NCBI GenBank assembly: GCA_019115845.1
Contig: DXCU01000044.1
Span: 1 to 36,069, forward strand
Source of the DNA: Candidatus Rubneribacter avistercoris
GTDB lineage: Bacteria; Actinomycetota; Coriobacteriia; Coriobacteriales; Eggerthellaceae
Reading direction: 5' to 3'
DNA: 36,069 bases
Below are positions 6,670-15,565 of this stretch, piece after piece. Each line of letters opens with the position of its first letter. Within the stretch, counting starts at the first letter, position 1. Under the pieces are notes generated by a model. That model was not told the DNA's origin and did no database searches. It saw nothing but the letters and a program-made list of their open reading frames with translations. The translations under genes and the position numbers were made by a program.

Positions 6670-8331
6670 ATGGAGGCAAGGGGATTGTCGAGACGAGCGT
6701 TTCTGCAGGGCGTGGGACTGGCGGCCGCCGCGGGCGCGGCGGGAGGCGCGCTGGCCGCATGCTCGCCGGGAGGCGGCGCGGGCGGCGCAGGCGGAAAGGC
6801 GCCCGACGCGACCGCCGGCCAAGAGGCGCAGGCGGCGGTCGAGGACTGGGCGGCCGACACCGAGGAGCTTGGGGAGCCGCAGGAGGTGCTCAACGTGGAC
6901 GTGTGCGTGGTGGGCGCCGGAGGCACGGGCCTGGCCGCCAGCATGCAGAGCGTCCAAAACGGCCTGTCGGTGGTCTGCTTGGAGAAAAACGGCGCGCCGG
7001 GAGGGTCGTTCATCTGCACCGAGGGCATGGCCGCCATCGGGACGCACTGGCAGGCGGCCGAGGGCGTGGAGATCCATCAGGACAAGCTCATAGCCGACCT
7101 GATGGCCTACCACCACTGGATCCCCGACTACGCCTTGTACCGGGCGTTTCTGGAGAACAGCGCCGATGCCATCGACTGGCTGGAGTCGCTGGAGTGCAAC
7201 TTCCAGCGCGTCCGCGCGTTCGGCCCCTCCTACCAGGTCTGCCACGAGTACGCCGGCGATCCGGCGCGGGGCCTGGGGTCCCAGTTCGTGGAGAGCATGG
7301 TGGCGGCGGCCGAGAAGCTCAACGTGGACATCCGCTGCAACACGCCGGCGAAGCGCCTGGTCGTCGAAGACGGGAACGTGGTCGGCGTGCTGGCCGTGGA
7401 CGAGGACGACCGCGTGATCAAGGTGGAGTGCTCCTCGGTCATCATCGCCACCGGCGGCTACGGCAACAACCCGGCCATGCTCAAGGCGCTGGCCGGCGTC
7501 GACCCCGACAAGGTGGTGGCCTCTGGCATGCCCGGCCACGACGGCGACGGCATCCGCATGGCCCACAACGCGGGCGCCGCGCTGTGCTGGGACGCCGGGG
7601 TGGCCAACTTCTACGGCAACATCCTCATCGGCAGCACCTACGGCAGCCACGTGTCGGCGGCCTGCTCGCTGCAGCCCGTCCTGTGGGTGAACGAGAAGGC
7701 CCAGCGCTACGTGAACGAGGACATGTTCGCGCTCAACTTCCCGTTCAACGGCATGGCCCACAAGGGGCAGAAGTCGGTGTTCACCATCATGGACCAGGCC
7801 ATCATCGATAAGTTCACCAACGAGGGCACCCAGGTGGAGGTGGGCGCCGCCGCCCCCACGGGCACGCCTTACGACACCCTGCCCGACGACATCCAGAGCA
7901 TGCTCGACCAAGGCAACGAGCACATCTTCATCGAGGACAGCATCGAGGCGCTGGCCGAAAGCGCGGGGCTTGACCCCCAGGCGCTTGCCGACACGGTGAA
8001 GCGCTACAACGATTTGTGCGCCGCAGGCACGGACACCGAGTTCGGGAAAAACCCCGATTTCCTCGTCCCCATCGAGACGGGTCCGTTCTACGCCTTCGAG
8101 GTGGGCAACGGGTTCTTCACCACCGTGGGCGGCATCAGGGTGTCCACGAAGGCCGAGGCCCTGGACGAGAACGACGAACCCATCGGCGGCCTCTACGTGT
8201 GCGGCATGGACTCGAGCGGCTTCTACGGCGACTGCTACGACGCCGGCGTGGCTCCGGGCTCCACGGCGGGCTGGGCCATCGTCTCCGCGCGCCTGGCCGC
8301 CAACGCCGCGAAGGAGCGCGCGGGCAAATAG
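6670..8331 (+). CDS. Tat-exported lipoprotein FAD-dependent oxidoreductase (fumarate-reductase fold)
   Basis: A 553-residue flavoprotein of the FAD_binding_2 / fumarate reductase flavoprotein family. Residues 1-31 form a twin-arginine signal (SRRAFLQ, RR at 8-9) ending in a lipobox-like LAAC with Cys31, so it is probably lipid-anchored outside the membrane. The dinucleotide-binding motif 'VCVVGAGGTGLAAS' begins near residue 77, and the C-terminal FAD motif is 'IGGLYVCGMDSSGFYG'. In true fumarate reductases the segment near residue 480 reads HHTMGG; here it is FFTTVGG, so the substrate is probably not fumarate. No cytochrome is fused or adjacent, so electrons must come from an unlinked donor. 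The ATG at 6670 follows AGGGAGG. Divergent from a 12-TM LuxR regulator; this pairing recurs in Eggerthella. Confidence 0.9.
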   Translation: MEARGLSRRAFLQGVGLAAAAGAAGGALAACSPGGGAGGAGGKAPDATAGQEAQAAVEDWAADTEELGEPQEVLNVDVCVVGAGGTGLAASMQSVQNGLSVVCLEKNGAPGGSFICTEGMAAIGTHWQAAEGVEIHQDKLIADLMAYHHWIPDYALYRAFLENSADAIDWLESLECNFQRVRAFGPSYQVCHEYAGDPARGLGSQFVESMVAAAEKLNVDIRCNTPAKRLVVEDGNVVGVLAVDEDDRVIKVECSSVIIATGGYGNNPAMLKALAGVDPDKVVASGMPGHDGDGIRMAHNAGAALCWDAGVANFYGNILIGSTYGSHVSAACSLQPVLWVNEKAQRYVNEDMFALNFPFNGMAHKGQKSVFTIMDQAIIDKFTNEGTQVEVGAAAPTGTPYDTLPDDIQSMLDQGNEHIFIEDSIEALAESAGLDPQALADTVKRYNDLCAAGTDTEFGKNPDFLVPIETGPFYAFEVGNGFFTTVGGIRVSTKAEALDENDEPIGGLYVCGMDSSGFYGDCYDAGVAPGSTAGWAIVSARLAANAAKERAGK

Positions 8332-8379
8332 CCTGCGAGCCGCGCCCTGCGGGCAGGAGGATCTCGCACGCGGAAGCCG

Positions 8380-8419
8380 CGCGCCCGGGCGGGACTCCCC
8401 CTCCGCCCGCCCGGGCGCG
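8380..8419. terminator. 14-bp GC hairpin after the flavoprotein gene
   Basis: Arms 8380-8393 and 8406-8419 (CGCGCCCGGGCGGG and its complement) are perfect, with a 12-nt loop, beginning 49 nt past the stop at 8331. There is no U-tract, as with several other end-of-gene hairpins in this window. Terminator role inferred from position. Confidence 0.55.
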
Positions 8420-8435
8420 GCCGGCCGCCCCGCCC

Positions 8436-10625
<2,190 letters not shown>

Positions 10626-10669
10626 GCGAAGGCTCCTTTTGCTCGTGCGGATGGTTCGGTTCGCATGGT

Positions 10670-10675
10670 AGTATA
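10670..10675 (-). promoter_or_regulatory. possible -10 box of the HAD-tgt operon
   Basis: TATACT read on the minus strand lies 45 nt upstream of the HAD start codon. I see no good -35 at 16-18 nt, so this is a weak call. Confidence 0.35.
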
Positions 10676-10777
10676 AGCCACGTCTTCGGGGCGCTGCGCG
10701 AAATCCCCGGCGAAACCCCCGCATCCGCGCTTCCGAACGCGGTCCGCGCAACGGCTTTCGGACGATCCGATGACGAT

Positions 10778-10831
10778 CTTGTCGGTCGAAACGACAAGTT
10801 GCTTATGTATCTTGCCGTTTCGAACGACAAG
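10778..10831. promoter_or_regulatory. two copies of CTTGTCG-N7-CGACAAG operator
   Basis: Dyad 1: CTTGTCG 10778-10784, 7-nt spacer, CGACAAG 10792-10798 (perfect). Dyad 2: CTTGCCG 10811-10817, 7-nt spacer, CGACAAG 10825-10831 (one mismatch). The two start exactly 33 bp apart, about three helical turns, placing them on the same face of DNA. A half-site TTTGTCG follows at 10841-10847. Dyad 2 covers the -35 of the ATPase-queH promoter, so a bound regulator should repress it. Confidence 0.7.
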
Positions 10832-10840
10832 ATGTAGTAT
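10812..10840 (+). promoter_or_regulatory. sigma-70-type promoter of the ATPase-queH operon
   Basis: TTGCCG (10812-10817), 17-nt spacer, TAGTAT (10835-10840), 34 nt before the ATPase ATG. The -35 lies inside the second dyad of the operator pair. Confidence 0.6.
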
Positions 10841-10874
10841 TTTGTCGAAACCGCAGCATGGACGGAGGAGGCGC

Positions 10875-12245
10875 ATGCGCCCCATCATCGGCGAAAAGAT
10901 ACGCGAGTTCTTCTCAGAGGGCGTTCCGGAGGCCTTCGAGCGCGACCTGTCCCTTGGCAGCATCCAACCGCCGGCGCGGGGAAACCTGGTCAACGTCGTT
11001 GTCGGCGTTCGGCGCTGCGGCAAAACCTACCGCCTGTACCAGGAGATGCGCCGCATCGTGTCCGCAGGCTACCCGGAGGCGTCCCTTTTGTACTTCAACT
11101 TCGAGGACGAGCGCCTCAAGCCCTACGACGCCTCCCTGCTCTCGGAGGTGGTCGAGACGTTCTACGCCCTCAACCCCCGCGCCAGGGAGGAGGGGGCGTT
11201 CTTCTTCTTCGACGAGGTGCAGGAGGTGCCCGACTGGGGGCTGTTTCTGCGCCGCATGGTCGACACGGCCAAGGCGACGATCTACGTCACGGGATCGTCG
11301 TCGAAGATGCTCTCGCTCGATATCGCCAGCGAGTTTCGGGGAAGGGCGCTTCCCCGCGAGCTTTTCCCCTTGAGCTTCGCCGAGTACGTGCGGTTCCACG
11401 GGGGCGACGTCCCTCCGCGCGAGGCGCTCGCGGCCGGCGCGCTCACTGCGGGCGAGCGCGCGCTGCTGCGCAGCGCCTGCTCGGACTACCTGGTGCGCGG
11501 GGGGTTCGTTCCCGTGCAGGACCGGGGGCTTTCGGAGTGCGCGCTGCTTTTGCAGGAGTACGCGAACCGCACCGTCAGCTACGACGTGGTCGAGCGGTAC
11601 GGCCTGGCCAACCTCTCCGCCGCCTCGAGCTTCCTTGCGCAGTGCATGGCGTCCTCGGCGCGGGAGCTGTCGGTCAACAAGGTCCATGGGAGATTCCGCA
11701 GCCTCGGTTCGTCGGTGTCCCGCGAGACGCTCTCAAGGCTTCTTGGCTACTACGAAGAGTCGTACCTTCTGTTTTCCGTCCGCGAGTTCTCGCGCGCGCT
11801 CGCGGACAACCCGCGCTCCCCGGCGAAGGTGTACGCGGTGGACCCGGGCATGCTCATGGCGTTCTCCCCCTCTGCGGCGCGTGACGAGGGGCAGCGGCTT
11901 GAAACGGCGGTGTACCTGACGCTTCGGCGCCAGGCCGACCTCGTGCGCCGAGGAAGCGTCTCCCGGGCCCTTCTGGACCGAGGATCGACGCGGCGCGAGG
12001 TTGATTTCGTGGTGGGCGACGCGCTTATGCAGGACGCCTTCCGGCTGGTGCAGTCCTCCACGAGCCTGGCCGACCCCGCCACGCGCAAGCGGGAGCTTGC
12101 GGCGCTGGAAGCGGCCATGTCGGCTTACGGCGTGGAGGAGTCCTGGGTGGTGACGTTGGACGAGCAGGAGACGGTCCAAACCGACCAAGGCGTCGTTCGC
12201 ATCGTCCCCGCCTGGTCATGGCTGTTGGACGGAGGCGAACGATGA
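10875..12245 (+). CDS. AAA-family ATPase with DUF4143 domain
   Basis: A 456-residue member of the AAA_14/DUF4143 family. The Walker A motif is GVRRCGKT (residues 44-51) and Walker B is 'FFFFDEVQEVPDW' near 108-120; a sensor-like 'YVTGSSSKML' follows. The DUF4143 half covers about 200-440 with 'NKVHGRFRSLGSSVSRETL' and a nuclease-like 'REVDFVVGD..RLVQ' in which the usual EVK is replaced, so catalysis there is doubtful. The family is common in prokaryotes, poorly understood, and often sits in accessory DNA. The ATG at 10875 follows GGAGGAG. Its TGA overlaps the queH start (ATGA), making the two translationally coupled. Upstream is a double operator, so expression is probably repressed. Confidence 0.88.
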   Translation: MRPIIGEKIREFFSEGVPEAFERDLSLGSIQPPARGNLVNVVVGVRRCGKTYRLYQEMRRIVSAGYPEASLLYFNFEDERLKPYDASLLSEVVETFYALNPRAREEGAFFFFDEVQEVPDWGLFLRRMVDTAKATIYVTGSSSKMLSLDIASEFRGRALPRELFPLSFAEYVRFHGGDVPPREALAAGALTAGERALLRSACSDYLVRGGFVPVQDRGLSECALLLQEYANRTVSYDVVERYGLANLSAASSFLAQCMASSARELSVNKVHGRFRSLGSSVSRETLSRLLGYYEESYLLFSVREFSRALADNPRSPAKVYAVDPGMLMAFSPSAARDEGQRLETAVYLTLRRQADLVRRGSVSRALLDRGSTRREVDFVVGDALMQDAFRLVQSSTSLADPATRKRELAALEAAMSAYGVEESWVVTLDEQETVQTDQGVVRIVPAWSWLLDGGER

Positions 12246-12994
12246 AATTGCTGCTGCACGCCTGCTGCGGGCCGTGCTCGCTCGAACCTGTGCGGATCCT
12301 GCGAGCGGCCGGGCACGACCTGACCATCCTGTTCGCCAACTCGAACATCGCGCCGGCCGACGAGCACGCGCGCCGCATGCGCGCGCTGCGGGAATGGGCG
12401 GCCGGCGAGGGGCTGCCCGTCGTCGAGGGCGCTTACGACCCTCTGTCCTGGGAGGCGTGCGCGGGACGCGTCGGCGCGGCCGAGCCCGGCAGCGCACGGC
12501 ACGAGGCGCGCTGCCGGGCATGCTACCGCCTGCGGCTTGGCGAAGCGGCGCGCACGGCGGCCGAGCGGGGCTTCGACGGCGTGGGCACCACGCTTTCGGT
12601 AAGCCCCTACCAGTACACCGAGGTCATCCGCGAAGAGCTTGAGCGGGCGGCGGGGCAAGCGGGCGTGCGGGCCGTGTTCGAGGACTTCCGCCCCTTCTAC
12701 GACGAGGCCACGCGCCGCAGCCGCGAGCTGGGCATGTACCGTCAGAACTACTGCGGCTGCCTGTTCTCGCGCGACGAGGCCGCCGCCGAGCGGGAGGCGC
12801 GCAAGGCCGCGCGGCGGGCCGAGCGAAAAGCCGAGAGAAAGATGCGCGCCGACGAGCTGGCCGCCGCCGAGGCCGAGCGAGAGGCGCGGCGGGCCGAGCG
12901 GGCCGCCTACGACGCCAAGCAGGCCAGGAAGCGCGCCGTGCTGAAGGAGCTGCGGAAGCGGGCGCGGGAAGAGGGCGCGCAAGCCGAAAGCTGA
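12242..12994 (+). CDS. queH: epoxyqueuosine reductase QueH
   Basis: A 250-residue protein of the QueH (former DUF208) family, the QueG-unrelated enzyme that reduces epoxyqueuosine in tRNA to queuosine, the last step of the pathway. The N-terminal HACCGPC (Cys8, Cys9, Cys12), 'EARCRACYRLRL' and 'YCGC' provide the conserved cysteines for the metal/cluster site; 'TTLSVSPYQ' is also typical. From about residue 180 the protein ends in a 70-residue tail of Arg, Ala, Glu and Lys ('AEREARKAARRAERKAERKM' and similar), a long charged helix or coiled coil not needed by the family. It overlaps the ATPase gene by four bases and converges on galT 28 nt further on. Confidence 0.93.
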   Translation: MKLLLHACCGPCSLEPVRILRAAGHDLTILFANSNIAPADEHARRMRALREWAAGEGLPVVEGAYDPLSWEACAGRVGAAEPGSARHEARCRACYRLRLGEAARTAAERGFDGVGTTLSVSPYQYTEVIREELERAAGQAGVRAVFEDFRPFYDEATRRSRELGMYRQNYCGCLFSRDEAAAEREARKAARRAERKAERKMRADELAAAEAEREARRAERAAYDAKQARKRAVLKELRKRAREEGAQAES

Positions 12995-13022
12995 GGGCGC
13001 CGCCCCCGCCCCCGCCCGCGCC

Positions 13023-14327
13023 TCACCCGACGCGGCAAAGCTCGCGGGCGAACGCGTCCCAGCCGGCGCGGCCGGCGGGGGTGCGCTTGAACACGCCGAC
13101 GGCCTCGAGCACGGAAACGAACACGCGGGCCACCTCGCGCTTCACGACGGGATGAAACGACCCCTCCCCGCCAGGCCCGCAAGCGAACTTAGCGGCATGG
13201 CCGGCAAGCCGCTCCAGGGCCCAGGGGGCGTGGGGCGCGGCGAGCGGGTCCGACAGCAGCCGCTCGCGCAGATCGTCGGCCGAGCGCGCATGTCCGAGCG
13301 CGCGCTGGACGGCGGGCAGCTCGCGGGCGAGGCGCGCGGGCAGCACGGCCAGGCCCATGGCCTCGATAAGGCCGATGTTCTCCCTCTTGATGTGGTGGAG
13401 ATCCTCCCCGGGATGAAACACGCCCCACGGATGGGCGGCGTCGGCGCGGTTGTTGCGCAGGACGAGGTCGAGGACGTAGCCCTTTTCGGTCTTGCGCGCG
13501 ATGGGGCTGACCGCGTTGTGCGCAACGCCGCCCGAGGCGGCCGCGATGCCGCACGCCTCGCACGAGAACCCGCGCCACGCCTCCATCGTCCGCGCCGCCG
13601 CTCGCTCAAGGGCGCGCCTGTCGGCTGCGGCCAGACGCACGACCGACGCCGGCCAGCGCACCGCGCCGCAGCGCACCGCAGGCTCTCCCGGCAGCTCGAA
13701 GGCACGCTCCACGGGCGCGCGCATGAGCGGGAACACGTGGCGGCCGCCCTGGAAGTGGTCGTGGGAGAGGATGGAGCCGCCCACAATGGGAAGATCGGCG
13801 TTGGAGCCTGCGAAGTAGAACGGGAACAGGTCCACGAAGTCGAGCAGGCGCCCCACGCACGCCGCGTCCACCTTCATGGGACGGTGCTCGGGCGCGAGCG
13901 CGATGCAGTGCTCGGGAAAGTACCCGTACGGCGAGAACTGCAGCCCCCACCGCTCGCCGCCCAGCTCGATGGCCGCGATGCGCAGGCCCGGCTTCGCCGG
14001 ATGCCCGGGCGCGCTGGGAAAGCCCTCGTTCTCCCAGCACAGGTCGCAGCGCGGCACGCGCGCGTCGGCGGGCGGCGCGGCGGCGCGGGCCGCGGCGGCG
14101 ATGTCGCGCGGGTCCTTTTCCGGCTTGGCCAGGTTGATGGAGCACTCGAGCCGGCCGTAGGGGCTTACCGCCGTCCAGCGGACGGCGCGCGCCGCGGCCG
14201 CCTCGTCCAGGTAGCCGCTCGCCACGCCCAGGTCGTGCAGGTAGCGCACGGCCCGCTCCGCGTCCTTGGCGCGCAGCGCCGCGAACGCCGAGCGCACCTC
14301 TTCGGGCGCAGGCAGGCGCTCCCCCAT
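13023..14327 (-). CDS. galT: UDP-glucose--hexose-1-phosphate uridylyltransferase, class II
   Basis: A 434-residue GalT of the class II type, exchanging galactose-1-phosphate for the glucose-1-phosphate of UDP-glucose in the Leloir pathway. 'DLPIVGGSILSHDHFQGG' (near residue 180) matches the class II active-site pattern with its HxH. 'SPYGRLECSINLAKPEKDP' and 'CDLCWENEGF' occur before it. It is somewhat shorter than the commonly near-490-residue class II proteins, mainly in the N-terminal part. The start ATG at 14327 overlaps the galK stop by one base (TGATG), so the two are translationally coupled. The open frame extends upstream through galK in another frame, which is not coding. Confidence 0.94.
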   Translation of the reverse strand: MGERLPAPEEVRSAFAALRAKDAERAVRYLHDLGVASGYLDEAAAARAVRWTAVSPYGRLECSINLAKPEKDPRDIAAAARAAAPPADARVPRCDLCWENEGFPSAPGHPAKPGLRIAAIELGGERWGLQFSPYGYFPEHCIALAPEHRPMKVDAACVGRLLDFVDLFPFYFAGSNADLPIVGGSILSHDHFQGGRHVFPLMRAPVERAFELPGEPAVRCGAVRWPASVVRLAAADRRALERAAARTMEAWRGFSCEACGIAAASGGVAHNAVSPIARKTEKGYVLDLVLRNNRADAAHPWGVFHPGEDLHHIKRENIGLIEAMGLAVLPARLARELPAVQRALGHARSADDLRERLLSDPLAAPHAPWALERLAGHAAKFACGPGGEGSFHPVVKREVARVFVSVLEAVGVFKRTPAGRAGWDAFARELCRVG

Positions 14328-15565
14328 CAGGCGATCCTTTCCGCGCACGCGCCCTGGGGGCTCACGACCACGGGCAGGCACGCCTCGTAGCCCAAAAGCC
14401 CGTCCATCGAGCGGCGGAACTCCTCGGCCTTCGCCTGCGGCGCGAACGCCAGCACGCTGCCGCCGAAGCCGCCGCCGTGGATGCGGTACGCGCCCCGCTC
14501 CGCGCCGTCCGAGCCGCCGTCGAGCAGGTGCGCGCACAGCGCGAGCACCACCGCCGCCGGCTGGCGCCCGCCTGCGGCGTCCCCTCGCGGCGACACGTTC
14601 TGCAGAAACTGCGCCGACGACGCGCCCGACGCGCGCACAAGCCTCAGAAACGCCGCGAAGTCGCCCGCTTCGAGCGCCCGCCTCTGCGCGCGCACGCGCC
14701 GCTCCTCCTCGAAGTAGTGGATCGCCCGCAGGGCCGCGCGGTCGCCCAGCTTCGCGCGCACGTCCGCAAGCGAGCGCAAAAGCGCGGGGTACCCCACGTC
14801 CTGAAGCCGCCTTTCGCCAAGGAGCCGCGCCACGGCGAACATGTCGGCGGGAACGGCGTTGAACTCGTCGGTGTAGCGCGAGTGGTCGCACCGGCAATCC
14901 ACGAGAAACGCCGCGTGCCCGCAGGACGAAAGGTCGAGCGGAAGCCGGCTCACCTGCGGCGGATCGTCCGCGAAGTCGAGCGCCACCACACCCCCGTGCG
15001 CGCTCGCCAGCTGGTCCTGCGCGCCCGACGGCTTGCCGAAGTAGGCGCCCTCCGCGCGCATGCCCTCAAGCGCGAGCGCCGTGGGGTCGAACGAGGCCCT
15101 CGGCGCAGGCTCGCAGACCGCCCGGATGACCGCCCCCACGAGCATCTCGAACGCCGCCGACGACGACACGCCCAGTCCCACGGGAATGTCCGAGCATGTG
15201 ACCAGGTCAAAGCCGCGCAATCGACCGCCTGCGCGCGCGTAGGCCGCCATCATGCCCCGCACGAGCGCGCTCGACGCGCCGAACTCCGCCTCCCGCGGCC
15301 CAAGGTCGCCCAAGCGGATGCGCGCCTCGCCGAAGCCGTCCATGAGCACGCGCGCCTCGTCTGTCCCGTTGGGCGCGGCAAGCGCGCAGGCGCGCCGGTC
15401 GATGGCCGCCGAAATGGTGCATCCTCCCTGATGGTCGGTATGGTTTCCCGCCAGCTCCACGCGTCCGGGCGCGGAGGCGAGCGCAAGCGGCCCGCGCGCC
15501 TCGCCAAACCGCGCGCAAAACAGCTCGCGCAGCCTTCGCTCGGCAGCCTTCGCAACACCCCTCAT
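14327..15565 (-). CDS. galK: galactokinase
   Basis: A 412-residue GHMP kinase that phosphorylates galactose at C1. The galactokinase signature reads GRVELAGNHTDHQGG (usual form GRxNLIGEHTDYxxG, with E to N). The ATP loop is 'IPVGLGVSSSAAFEMLVG' and the third GHMP motif 'IHGGGFGGSVLAF'. 'LVDCRCDHSRYTDEFNAVP' lies in the middle. Start: ATG at 15565, which overlaps the stop of the GH2 gene as ATGA; GGGAAAGGG precedes it. A GTG/ATG further upstream in the frame lies inside the GH2 gene and is not favoured. The E-to-N change is tolerated in several lineages, but a different sugar substrate cannot be excluded. Confidence 0.94.
   Translation of the reverse strand: MRGVAKAAERRLRELFCARFGEARGPLALASAPGRVELAGNHTDHQGGCTISAAIDRRACALAAPNGTDEARVLMDGFGEARIRLGDLGPREAEFGASSALVRGMMAAYARAGGRLRGFDLVTCSDIPVGLGVSSSAAFEMLVGAVIRAVCEPAPRASFDPTALALEGMRAEGAYFGKPSGAQDQLASAHGGVVALDFADDPPQVSRLPLDLSSCGHAAFLVDCRCDHSRYTDEFNAVPADMFAVARLLGERRLQDVGYPALLRSLADVRAKLGDRAALRAIHYFEEERRVRAQRRALEAGDFAAFLRLVRASGASSAQFLQNVSPRGDAAGGRQPAAVVLALCAHLLDGGSDGAERGAYRIHGGGFGGSVLAFAPQAKAEEFRRSMDGLLGYEACLPVVVSPQGACAERIA

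Noticed and set aside
14327-14897. Longer N-terminus of galT reaching into galK
   Set aside because: The extra residues are a shadow of galK; the TGATG overlap gives a natural start at 14327.
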